A stretch of 64,000 nucleotides of DNA from positions 62,001 to 126,000 of the forward strand of contig DJMA01000033.1 of NCBI GenBank assembly GCA_002436415.1, in the 5' to 3' direction. How positions within the stretch are numbered: the stretch's first letter is position 1; each line of letters begins with the position of its first letter. The position numbers were made by a program, and so were the translations under genes. This document shows, piece after piece, positions 53,310 through 61,021 of this stretch. The stretch is from Bdellovibrionaceae bacterium UBA6502 (lineage in GTDB: Bacteria; Bdellovibrionota; Bdellovibrionia; Bdellovibrionales; UBA840). The notes under the pieces were generated by a model. It made no database searches. It had not been told where the DNA came from and saw only the letters and a list, made by a program, of their open reading frames with translations.

Positions 53310-54833
53310 TTACGAAAGTTTGTGAATTAGAAAAGTCTTTAAAATTCTTTTTTGACTTGGTTTTTCGTAGTCAAAACCAGGGTTTACTTTGATAAGCTTG
53401 TAGTTTGCTTTAAGTATTTCTTTTATTCTAGTTAAAAAATCACTTTCTTCCCATGCCTCATAATTGGAAGAAAATAGCAGATGGCCATTGGCTTTGGTTC
53501 TTTGCCAACAGGAAAACAATAAGGCTTCAAAATCATTCTCGATTCGAAACAACGACTTTTTGTTCCTAGCAAAGCTCGGTGGATCGCAAATGACTAAATC
53601 GAAAAGCTCATCTTTTTTTTCTGAAGATCTAAGAAAGGCATCCGTTTCCATAGCAAAAAATAGATGTTTTTCTTTGTCATAGATTTCATTGAGTTTAAAA
53701 TGTTCTTTTCCCCATTCCAGACTTGGTTTGGAGGTATCTACGGAAATAACTTTGTTCGCTCCTCCAGCAGCAGCCATTAAACTAAAAGCGCAGGTGTAGG
53801 AGAATAGGTTTAATACTTTTTTGTCTCTAGAGTTTTCGAAAACCCATTTTCGATTCTCTCTTTGATCTAAAAATATCCCAACGCTTTGACCCTGTGAAGA
53901 TCTTAGCTGAATTTTTACTTTTTGTTCGTGCATTTCCCATTCTTCTTCAATGTCTGAGGAACTTCTGATTTTTACTTCTGGGTTTTTGCCACGATTCAAC
54001 ATATGACGAATCAAATAGTGTTTCCAATTTTCTTGTTCTTTAAATTTTTCAAAAAAATCTACACAATGTTCCTCAGCAATGCTGTTATCAAATATATTAA
54101 ACCATAGATTTCCCGCATAGTTGTCTACGGAGAGATCTCGGTTTTCTTTGTGATAAATTCTAAAAGAGTCACTGTTATGCTCTTGAATTCCAAATAGAAG
54201 TTTTCGAACTTCTAACTGAGAATATAGATCCACTATTTCCTCTGCTTCATTGGCAAGGCATAGCTCAAAGCTCTTTGGAAGAGGACTTTTCCAAGCATGC
54301 TCTTCCATTTGCATTTCTGCACAGTGAAGAAACATTCTTGGCGCAGTGTCTTCTGAATAGATAGGATCTCCTAAAATAGGGATCCCAGCCTCTTTAGCGT
54401 GAAGTCGAATTTGGTGTGTTTTACCTGTTTTCGGTTCCGCTTGCCAAAGACTAATCTCGCCAGCGGATCGGAGTTTTTTAAAATTTGTTTCCGAGTTTGC
54501 TTCTAGGTTTTGGTGGCTGACCCATTGGGATGCTTTTTTTTCGATATGACTTTCAATTTTAAACTGGTTCTTAGAGGCTTCATGTCTGCTCAAAAAATAA
54601 TAAGTCTTTAAGACTTTTCTGTTTTCAAAAAAGTCTCCTAAAAGAGATGCCTGTTCTTTAGTTTTGGCAAATAAAAGTAAGCCAGAAGTTTCTCGATCCA
54701 ATCGATGGACTGGCCAAAGTTTCTCTTTGTTTTTAGCTGCAAGTAGCTCTAAAACACCATCTGTGGATGAGTTTACAGCATGGGTATTGAAGCCAATGGG
54801 CTTGTGACAAATTACTATTTCTTCTAAGTTCAT
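53310..54833 (-). CDS. Fusion of pseudouridine synthase and RlmI-like methyltransferase
   Basis: A 507-residue protein with two enzymes in one chain. Residues 1-~215 are an RluA/RluD-type pseudouridine synthase: VHRLDRETSGLLLFAKT carries the catalytic Asp, and GKTHQIRLHAKEAGIPILGDPIY follows. Residues ~220-507 resemble RlmI-type class I SAM methyltransferases: FLDQRENRKWV, LNLFSYTCAFSLMAAAGGA, the Asp in VISVDTSKPSLEWGKEHF, and CDPPSFAR. Probably both act on 23S rRNA, at sites the sequence does not reveal. No S4 domain is seen. It starts four bases inside the fur end (ATGA overlap). Confidence 0.88.
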   Translation of the reverse strand: MNLEEIVICHKPIGFNTHAVNSSTDGVLELLAAKNKEKLWPVHRLDRETSGLLLFAKTKEQASLLGDFFENRKVLKTYYFLSRHEASKNQFKIESHIEKKASQWVSHQNLEANSETNFKKLRSAGEISLWQAEPKTGKTHQIRLHAKEAGIPILGDPIYSEDTAPRMFLHCAEMQMEEHAWKSPLPKSFELCLANEAEEIVDLYSQLEVRKLLFGIQEHNSDSFRIYHKENRDLSVDNYAGNLWFNIFDNSIAEEHCVDFFEKFKEQENWKHYLIRHMLNRGKNPEVKIRSSSDIEEEWEMHEQKVKIQLRSSQGQSVGIFLDQRENRKWVFENSRDKKVLNLFSYTCAFSLMAAAGGANKVISVDTSKPSLEWGKEHFKLNEIYDKEKHLFFAMETDAFLRSSEKKDELFDLVICDPPSFARNKKSLFRIENDFEALLFSCWQRTKANGHLLFSSNYEAWEESDFLTRIKEILKANYKLIKVNPGFDYEKPSQKRILKTFLIHKLS

Positions 54834-55333
54834 AGAGATTTGCTACCAGGTAGAATTCCTTTACTGGCTTGGCAATCGGAACATACACCGTAAAGTTCCA
54901 ACACATGATCTGTTAAAATAAATCCAAGACTCTTGGCAATTTCAGCTTGGAGTTTTTCAATTTCAAGATTTTCAAATTCGCAAATCTTGCCACATTCTGA
55001 ACAAGTGATATGGTCGTGATGACTTTTCTTTTTGGTCCACTCATAGCGAGCGGGGAGTCCACCCATTCGAACTTCGGTAACCAATTTGTTTTCAGCCAAA
55101 GTTCTTAAGAAACGATATACGGTGGCAAAGCCTAGGCTGTTGTCAATTTGACTGACATTTTCAAAAAGCTCTTGAGCAGTTACGTGATCTCTACCGTTAA
55201 TCAATGACCTTAAAATGGTAAGGCGTTGGCTTGTGACTTTTAAACTAATATCACGAATGATATTTTTTAGTTCAATTTCACTTTGCTCTACATCGTATAC
55301 TTTTGGTTTTTGAAATACTTCATTATTTGCCAT
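54830..55333 (-). CDS. fur: Fur-family metal-responsive repressor
   Basis: A 167-residue protein with the Fur winged helix (VTSQRLTILRSLINGRDHVTAQELFENV, GFATVYRFLRTLAENKLV) and metal sites SHHDHITCSEC and CSDCQ in the C-terminal half. The full HHDH plus two CxxC pairs fit iron- or zinc-sensing Fur/Zur/PerR members; which metal cannot be settled. ATG 55333 is preferred because the frame upstream to 55369 lacks family sequence. A Fur-box-like sequence lies about 45 bases upstream, suggesting autoregulation. The stop overlaps the downstream fusion gene. Confidence 0.92.
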   Translation of the reverse strand: MANNEVFQKPKVYDVEQSEIELKNIIRDISLKVTSQRLTILRSLINGRDHVTAQELFENVSQIDNSLGFATVYRFLRTLAENKLVTEVRMGGLPARYEWTKKKSHHDHITCSECGKICEFENLEIEKLQAEIAKSLGFILTDHVLELYGVCSDCQASKGILPGSKSL

Positions 55334-55376
55334 GCAAAAGAATATGCGCCTAAAATTCGCTTTTGGCAAGCTAATT

Positions 55377-55397
55377 AATAATCATTTTCATTTTCAA
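55377..55397. promoter_or_regulatory. Candidate Fur box
   Basis: Minus strand reads GAAAAT GAAAAT GATTAT, three hexamers each with five of six matches to GATAAT. It sits between the divergent fur and PAP2 genes and could regulate both. Confidence 0.5.
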
Positions 55398-55470
55398 CTA
55401 ATGCTTTTCGCTGGCCAAATGCCTTCATATTATGTATTTTCCTCTAAGTATTTTAAATTCTGGAGTTTTT

Positions 55471-56577
55471 TTGAGTCGACCTGCTATAGAAAAAAGCTTT
55501 TTTTTGGTGTTTGTCCTAATTAGTGTATTGATAAATGTAAGTCCAGACTTAGATTTATACCTAGGTGCTTTGTTTTATCATCCAGAAAGTCCTATTCACC
55601 CTTGGTTTGAAAAGGATTTTGCTTTATGGAAGTTCTTTTATCATGCAGCGCCAGTGATCACGGCTTTTTTACTCTTACCAGCCATTTCAATTTACATTCT
55701 TAGCTTTGTAACTGAGGCATTTTCTAAGTTTAGAAAAGAGTCTCTTTATGTGTTTTTAGGCTTTTTGTTAGGACCTGGAATATTGATCAACAGTATTTTC
55801 AAGCCCTATTGGGGGAGGCCTCGTCCTAGAGAAGTACTTGATTTTGGTGGCTTCGAAAAAATGCAAAGTTTTTGGGAGCTGGGTATTCCTGGAAACGGTT
55901 ATTCCTTTCCCTGTGGACATTCCAGTGTAGGTTTTGCTCTTATTCTGGGGTATTTTCTTTTTAAGAAAAATAGACCCAAGATCGCTTTGGGGTTTTTCGC
56001 TGCTAGTATGTTTTTTGGCTTCTTAATGGGAATTGGAAGAATGGCGGATGGAGCCCACTTCTTTTCTGACGTCTTGTGGTCGGCAATCATGGTTTTCCTT
56101 CCGGCCTATTATCTACACCAATTGTTATTAAAGAAAAAATCAAAAGAATCTTTTAAGAAAAACATTCGTCTCGCAGTGATTCAGGCTGCCTTACTTTTGT
56201 TTGTGTTGTTGGGTGCGGTATTATTGGCTACACCTTATAAGCAAAGAGAAGACTTTCAATTTAGAGAAGAGAGCCTTTCTCTGGTAGTTCCGAAAGGCAA
56301 TTTTATATTTAAAGAATCTCCAGATTTAGGCGATTTAAGTGTGCAAATTTCTATGAAAGCGAGAGGTTTTGGTTTTCCTGGAAGTGTTGTAAAATTAAAT
56401 GATCTAGGGCAAGAAAAAGAATTTTTTGTCGAAGGTTGGTTCACTGATTTTGAAGTGGTTTATGAAGTTAGCTACAGTTCAAAATTGAGTTCTTTTAATC
56501 TGAATATTTTAGGAAACGGAAAAGTGAAAGACCAAGAAAATCTTCCAGAATATATCCAAATTTCTAAGGGTGAATAA
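55471..56577 (+). CDS. PAP2-family membrane phosphatase
   Basis: A 368-residue protein, start set at TTG 55471 (GGAG 8 bases upstream); an ATG at 55432 without a ribosome binding site would add 13 residues. About five membrane helices carry the three PAP2 motifs: KPYWGRPRP, FPCGHSSVGF with the catalytic His, and GRMADGAHFFSDV. Relatives dephosphorylate undecaprenyl pyrophosphate, lipid A or phosphatidylglycerol phosphate. The C-terminal ~110 residues after the last helix form an extra soluble domain of unknown function, which is unusual. A Fur-like site lies upstream. Confidence 0.87.
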   Translation: MSRPAIEKSFFLVFVLISVLINVSPDLDLYLGALFYHPESPIHPWFEKDFALWKFFYHAAPVITAFLLLPAISIYILSFVTEAFSKFRKESLYVFLGFLLGPGILINSIFKPYWGRPRPREVLDFGGFEKMQSFWELGIPGNGYSFPCGHSSVGFALILGYFLFKKNRPKIALGFFAASMFFGFLMGIGRMADGAHFFSDVLWSAIMVFLPAYYLHQLLLKKKSKESFKKNIRLAVIQAALLLFVLLGAVLLATPYKQREDFQFREESLSLVVPKGNFIFKESPDLGDLSVQISMKARGFGFPGSVVKLNDLGQEKEFFVEGWFTDFEVVYEVSYSSKLSSFNLNILGNGKVKDQENLPEYIQISKGE

Positions 56578-56679
56578 ATTTACCACAATTTTGCGGAGCA
56601 TTTCAATGAAAAGGACTTTGTGTTTTTCGAGGATTTCGGTTAATTTGCCAGCTTATTAGTTTAAAAGTGAAGAAGCCCA

Positions 56680-57948
56680 TTGAACCAAAAGTCAGAATCT
56701 AAAAAAGTTGCTGTGATTGGTGCAGGTCCATCAGGGACCTGTGTGGCCAAGTTATTACGTGACCAGGGTTTGCAAGTAAGTGTTTTTGAAAGAAGTAAAT
56801 TTCCAAGGTTCTCCATCGGCGAAAGCCTACTACCACAATGCTGTTCAGATTTAAAAGAAGCAGGTCTTTTAGACCAGCTAGATCTCGATGAATTTCAGTT
56901 TAAAAATGGTGCCAGCTTTTTACGAAATAGTGAAAGAATTGATTTTGATTTTTCCGAAAAATATTCCTCAGGAATGGATCACGCTTACCAGGTAAAGCGG
57001 GCTAAGTTTGATAAAGCTTTGGCAGATTTGGTGGAAGAGTCGGGCGTGGAGATTCGTTATGAACAACAAATCAATGATGTGAAAATTGAAAACTCCATCG
57101 TCGAATTGACTTGTGTTTCACTGCCAGATGGAAAGTCTTATTCAGAAAAATTTGACTATTTGGTTGATGCGAGTGGTTTTGCCAGAGTCTTACCGCGCTT
57201 ATTTTCTTTAGAGCATCCGTCTGATCAAGAACCAAGGTTTTCAGTTTTCACCCATTTGATCGATAACAATAAAACGAAAATGGATCGCAATAAGATTCAG
57301 GTAGTCATTAACGAAAAGCGTAAAGACATTTGGTATTGGCTAATTCCTTTTCAAGACGGCAGCATCAGTGTAGGTGTGGTAGGTCCTCTTAAAGATTATG
57401 ATGAAAACTATTCTGAGAAAGAAAACTTTTATCGGTTCTTAGAGGATTCGCAAGATGTGAAAACTGCCATTCAGTTTAAAGATTGGGAGAACACCGGCTT
57501 TAAGAAAATTCTTGCTTATTCGAGTAATGTTAAAAAGCTTTACGGTGAGAACTACGTTCTTTTAGGAAACGCAGGTGAGTTTATAGATCCGGTATTTTCA
57601 AGTGGTGTGACCATAGCTTGTCGATCAGCAAGTATCGCTGCTCCTTTGATTGCTAGGCAGTTGAGGGGAAAAAAAGTGGATTGGGAGAAAGAGTTCTCCG
57701 TCGAGTTACGCCGCGGAATTGATGTATTCAAAGAGTTTGTGAGTCATTGGTATACAGGTGTTTTGGCTGATATTTTTTATGCCAACTCTTCGAATCCGGA
57801 TATTAAGAAAATGATTTGCAGTATTCTTGCTGGATATGCTTGGGATATAGATAATCCTTTGACTAAAAACACTCGTCGAAGACTGAGGGCTTTGGCTGAT
57901 TGGGTTAAAATTGATAAGCAAGAGCCTCTAAGCGAAAGTCATACCTAA
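56680..57948 (+). CDS. Halogenase-like FAD-dependent oxidoreductase of the pigment cluster
   Basis: A 422-residue flavoprotein. The N-terminal FAD site reads VAVIGAGPSGTCVAKLLRDQG; GESLLPQCCSDL and QFKNGASF follow as in flavin-dependent halogenase relatives. WYWLIPF is close to the halogenase motif GWxWxIP but starts with Ile, not Gly. LLGNAGEFIDPVFSSGVTIA is the second FAD segment. Halogenase-like proteins occur in aryl polyene clusters, though most probably do not halogenate. The start is TTG 56680 behind a GAAGAAG. Its own promoter is likely, as 102 bases separate it from the PAP2 gene. Confidence 0.82.
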   Translation: MNQKSESKKVAVIGAGPSGTCVAKLLRDQGLQVSVFERSKFPRFSIGESLLPQCCSDLKEAGLLDQLDLDEFQFKNGASFLRNSERIDFDFSEKYSSGMDHAYQVKRAKFDKALADLVEESGVEIRYEQQINDVKIENSIVELTCVSLPDGKSYSEKFDYLVDASGFARVLPRLFSLEHPSDQEPRFSVFTHLIDNNKTKMDRNKIQVVINEKRKDIWYWLIPFQDGSISVGVVGPLKDYDENYSEKENFYRFLEDSQDVKTAIQFKDWENTGFKKILAYSSNVKKLYGENYVLLGNAGEFIDPVFSSGVTIACRSASIAAPLIARQLRGKKVDWEKEFSVELRRGIDVFKEFVSHWYTGVLADIFYANSSNPDIKKMICSILAGYAWDIDNPLTKNTRRRLRALADWVKIDKQEPLSESHT

Positions 57949-58004
57949 GATTGACCTGAGGAAAAGGCTTTAATAGGATCTATTTACACAAATTAGGAGG
58001 GTGT

Positions 58005-58397
58005 ATGAAAAAAATGAATCTAATTATTTTATCGGCTTTGTCTTTGTTGATTTTTACGGCCTGCACATCGATGCCTGTTCGCAATGTAAATGATGTTAAA
58101 ATTCGACAGTCATTAACTAAAAAACAAGTTGCAGAAGCAATTATAGATGCTGCCACTAGAAGAAAGTGGAATGTAATAAAAGAAGAGGCGAATGTGATTC
58201 AGCTTAGCATTAGTCCGCGTAAACATACTTTAACTGTAGATGTTCCATTTTCAGAAGAAATGTATAGCATTAATTATGTAAGTAGCGAGAATTTAAATTA
58301 CGATGCAAAAAGTGGCACGGTTCACAAAAAAGCCTATAAATGGATGCTTCGTCTGCGCAAAGACATCGACAAAGCTTTATCAAGAGTAGGAAATTAA
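58005..58397 (+). CDS. Small lipoprotein of the pigment cluster region
   Basis: A 130-residue lipoprotein: signal LIILSALSLLIFTAC with the lipobox FTAC (Cys ~20). The mature part is basic, with a helical start (LTKKQVAEAIIDAATRRKW), beta strands in the middle and a helical end. It lies 6 bases before the chain length factor gene and 56 after the flavoprotein, so it is probably in the operon. It is not the DUF3261 protein usual for APE clusters as far as I can see. GGAGGGT lies before the ATG. Confidence 0.78.
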   Translation: MKKMNLIILSALSLLIFTACTSMPVRNVNDVKIRQSLTKKQVAEAIIDAATRRKWNVIKEEANVIQLSISPRKHTLTVDVPFSEEMYSINYVSSENLNYDAKSGTVHKKAYKWMLRLRKDIDKALSRVGN

Positions 58398-58403
58398 TTA
58401 GCA

Positions 58404-59132
58404 ATGAAAGTTTCTTTGGGAATTAAAAAGTTATGTGCATGGACTTACCAAGAGCTATCTGACTCCTACAAAATGTCAGATTCAAATTTTGATTTTGTTT
58501 GGACAAAGTCTGATAAATTTATGGCGGATTCCATTCCCAAAAGAAACCAAAGAAGAATGTCAAACCTATCTAAGCTAAGTGTAGGTTTGGCAGCCACTTT
58601 AACAGAAGATCAAAACATCGATCATGCTATTTTTTCTTCTCGTTATGGTGAATTAGAAAACAGTACACAACTGGTTGAGTCCATCGTAGATAAAGATTTA
58701 CTTTCTCCCATGGCTTTTTCTCAGTCGGTTCACAATACCTCTTCTGGTTTATATTCTATACTAAAGAGTGAGCACTGTGCGATGCAGGCGATAAGCGCTG
58801 GGGAAGACAGTTTTGTTATGGGGCTTGTTTCGGCCTATTCCTATTTAAAGAATAATCCTGGTGCAAATGTTTTATATGTTTTCTCAGATTGGCAAGTACC
58901 GGATAGCTTGAAAAGCTTGGTGGATCCCTCAGAACATAGCCCAAAGGCAGTAGCAATGATTTTGAGTAACAATCAAGAGGCTAGTTTTAATTTTGAAATT
59001 CAATCCAATAAAGAGCCTGAAGCCGAGGGCTTCAAAAATTGTGAAGGCTTTTTGGCGTGTTTGTTTGCTGTAGATCCAGCAAAAACAAACAATATCCCTC
59101 AGAAAGTAAACTGGAGCTATCGTGCTTTATAG
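58404..59132 (+). CDS. apeC: Beta-ketoacyl synthase chain length factor-like protein (ApeC-like)
   Basis: A 242-residue protein resembling the Ketoacyl-synt_2 family (PF13723): FSSRYGELENSTQLVESIVDKDLLSPMAFSQSVHNTSSGLYSI corresponds to the conserved segment of that family. No catalytic Cys-His-His set of a ketosynthase is present. In aryl polyene biosynthesis ApeC pairs with the ketosynthase ApeO and sets chain length. It is the first of eight genes here in apeC-J order. It overlaps the next gene by 11 bases. The ketosynthase genes themselves must lie beyond the window. Confidence 0.85.
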   Translation: MKVSLGIKKLCAWTYQELSDSYKMSDSNFDFVWTKSDKFMADSIPKRNQRRMSNLSKLSVGLAATLTEDQNIDHAIFSSRYGELENSTQLVESIVDKDLLSPMAFSQSVHNTSSGLYSILKSEHCAMQAISAGEDSFVMGLVSAYSYLKNNPGANVLYVFSDWQVPDSLKSLVDPSEHSPKAVAMILSNNQEASFNFEIQSNKEPEAEGFKNCEGFLACLFAVDPAKTNNIPQKVNWSYRAL

Positions 59133-59892
59133 ATTGAATTATGTTTGGAGGCTTTTTGTAACAGCCTTTTGTTTTTGTTACTTCGGTTTGGGTGCTGTCT
59201 TTTTAAGTCTAATTGTTTTTCCGATGATCGGCGTTTTTAGCGCGCAAGGCTCCGTTTTAAGATCTCGAATGAGGCGAGTGATTCAGGATTCGTTTCGTCT
59301 CTTTTTTGCCATTTTACATTATGGAAAACTCTTTGATTTTCAAGTGGAAGGCCTTGAAAAAGTGCAAGAGGATCGAGGTGTGATATTAGTGGCGAATCAC
59401 CCAAGTCTGATTGATGTGGTAGCACTGATTTCATTGATGCCAAATGTCAGTTGCATTGTAAAAAAAGCATTGTTCGAAAATCCATTTTTAAAAGGCGTTG
59501 TTAGTAAAGCCGGCTATATTCCTAATGATGAATCTGAAGGGATTTTGGATTTATGCAGAGTTTCCTTGGATCGAGGAGATAATATTATAATTTTTCCAGA
59601 AGGAACTAGGAGTGTGCCTGGAAAAGCTCTAAATTTGAAGCGGGGAGCTGCGCAAATTGCTGTAAGATTAGGCGCTCCAGTGAGAATCGCGAAAATTACT
59701 GTGAATCCACCCACTTTAACCAAGGGGGCTCCTTGGTATGAAATACCTCCGAGAAGGGCGCTTTTTAAAGTTGAGTTTTTAGAAAAAATCGAAACCATGT
59801 CTTTTATGGAAAACGGCGTTAAAAGCTCCATTGCGGCTCGTAGAGTTACATCTGAGATACGCCAAAAGATTGATTCAAGTTTACAGCTGTGA
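59122..59892 (+). CDS. apeD: Lysophospholipid acyltransferase-like protein (ApeD-like)
   Basis: A 256-residue PlsC-type acyltransferase. An N-terminal membrane helix pair leads to VANHPSLIDVVALISLM (the HX4D motif, catalytic His near residue 92) and IIIFPEGTRSVPGKAL. In APE clusters this enzyme probably places the acyl or polyene group on a lipid carrier. The start is GTG 59122 with GGAG 6 bases upstream, overlapping apeC. Confidence 0.9.
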   Translation: MLYRLNYVWRLFVTAFCFCYFGLGAVFLSLIVFPMIGVFSAQGSVLRSRMRRVIQDSFRLFFAILHYGKLFDFQVEGLEKVQEDRGVILVANHPSLIDVVALISLMPNVSCIVKKALFENPFLKGVVSKAGYIPNDESEGILDLCRVSLDRGDNIIIFPEGTRSVPGKALNLKRGAAQIAVRLGAPVRIAKITVNPPTLTKGAPWYEIPPRRALFKVEFLEKIETMSFMENGVKSSIAARRVTSEIRQKIDSSLQL

Positions 59893-59926
59893 TATTACTG
59901 GAAAATCGACTTTACAAGGGGAATTT

Positions 59927-60193
59927 GTGGAAAATTTGGAATTAGAATTAAAGGAACTGATCATTTCGACTTTGCAATTAGAGGATCTTAGCCCTGAAGA
60001 AATCGACTCCTCGGAAGCGCTATTTGTTAGCGGATTAGGCTTAGATTCAATTGATGCCCTTGAGTTGGGTGTTGCTATCAAGAAAAAGTACAACGTTAAA
60101 ATGGCGGCAGACGATACTGAAAACCATAAACACTTTGCCTCTGTGAATGCATTGGCTGAATTTGTTCGCAGTAATGTACAAGGAGTAAACTAA
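59927..60193 (+). CDS. apeE: Acyl carrier protein 1 (ApeE-like)
   Basis: An 88-residue ACP with the phosphopantetheine site GLGLDSIDALEL (Ser near residue 38). GTG 59927 is chosen: AAGGGG lies 5 bases upstream, and the longer frame from 59831 runs back into the acyltransferase gene. It is one of two tandem ACPs, as in APE clusters. It overlaps the second ACP by one base. Confidence 0.92.
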   Translation: MENLELELKELIISTLQLEDLSPEEIDSSEALFVSGLGLDSIDALELGVAIKKKYNVKMAADDTENHKHFASVNALAEFVRSNVQGVN

Positions 60194-60459
60194 TGTATAC
60201 TCAGGAACAAATTTTCGAAAAAATTTCTGATTTGATGGTTGAGCTTTTTGAATTGGATAAAGCAGATATTAAAATGGAAAGTCATCTTTATGAAGATCTA
60301 GAATTAGATAGCATTGATGCTATTGATCTCATCGGAGAGCTTCAAAGTTTTGTTGGCAAAAGACTACAACCAGAAGATTTTAAAGCCGTTCGCACGGTAG
60401 AAGGCGTTGTAAAAGCAGCCGAAGACGTTTTACGTGGGCAAACCGAAACTTCCGTCTAA
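60193..60459 (+). CDS. apeF: Acyl carrier protein 2 (ApeF-like)
   Basis: An 88-residue ACP with DLELDSIDAIDLIGELQ (Ser near residue 37). It carries the growing polyene or a starter unit together with the previous ACP. Overlap with the preceding gene is one base and with the next 26 bases, so the cluster is tightly coupled. Confidence 0.93.
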   Translation: MYTQEQIFEKISDLMVELFELDKADIKMESHLYEDLELDSIDAIDLIGELQSFVGKRLQPEDFKAVRTVEGVVKAAEDVLRGQTETSV

Positions 60460-61021
60460 AATTATTCAAATTTTATTTGTAGTTTTAAGCCTGGCTTATC
60501 CACTACTGGTTTATTTTGGTCTAAGCAATTTCGGTTTTAAAAAACTTTTCTTTGTCATTGCCGCAATTGCATTGTTGAAGCTTAGTTTTTCAAAAGGAAA
60601 TAAAAAGCTAGAGTTGTTTCAAAAAATGGGACCAGCCTTATTGCTTGTCTTATCACTAGTGGCTTGGGTGGGACAGAATGAAAAACTTTTTTTATATTAT
60701 CCTTTAGCGATTAACTTGGGGCTTTTGCTTTTGTTTTCTTCTAGTTTGTTCAGAGAAAAAAATATCGTCGAACTTTTAGCTCGATTGAAAGAGCCTGAGC
60801 TTCCAGAGTCAGGTGTTCGTTATACCAAAAAAGTATGTATTCTTTGGTGCGGATATTTTCTCGTAAACTCTTTTGTGGTTTTTTATACCATACATTTTAC
60901 AGATCTTGAGACTTGGACCCTTTATAACGGTTTTATTAGTTATGTAGTAATTGCAGTCATTGCTGGTCTTGAATTTTTAGTGCGTCAAAAAGTAAAACAA
61001 AGGGGGAGCGAATCAAATTAG
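60434..61021 (+). CDS. apeG: COG4648-type membrane protein (ApeG-like)
   Basis: A 195-residue membrane protein with about five helices and the pattern IIQILFVVLSLAYPLLVYFGL; its second half (GVRYTKKVCILWCGYFLVNSF) matches my memory of COG4648, which sits between the ACPs and the AMP ligase in APE clusters. The function is unknown, possibly organising the pathway at the membrane. GTG 60434 overlaps apeF by 26 bases; a downstream start is possible but would lose the first helix. Confidence 0.78.
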   Translation: MGKPKLPSKIIQILFVVLSLAYPLLVYFGLSNFGFKKLFFVIAAIALLKLSFSKGNKKLELFQKMGPALLLVLSLVAWVGQNEKLFLYYPLAINLGLLLLFSSSLFREKNIVELLARLKEPELPESGVRYTKKVCILWCGYFLVNSFVVFYTIHFTDLETWTLYNGFISYVVIAVIAGLEFLVRQKVKQRGSESN

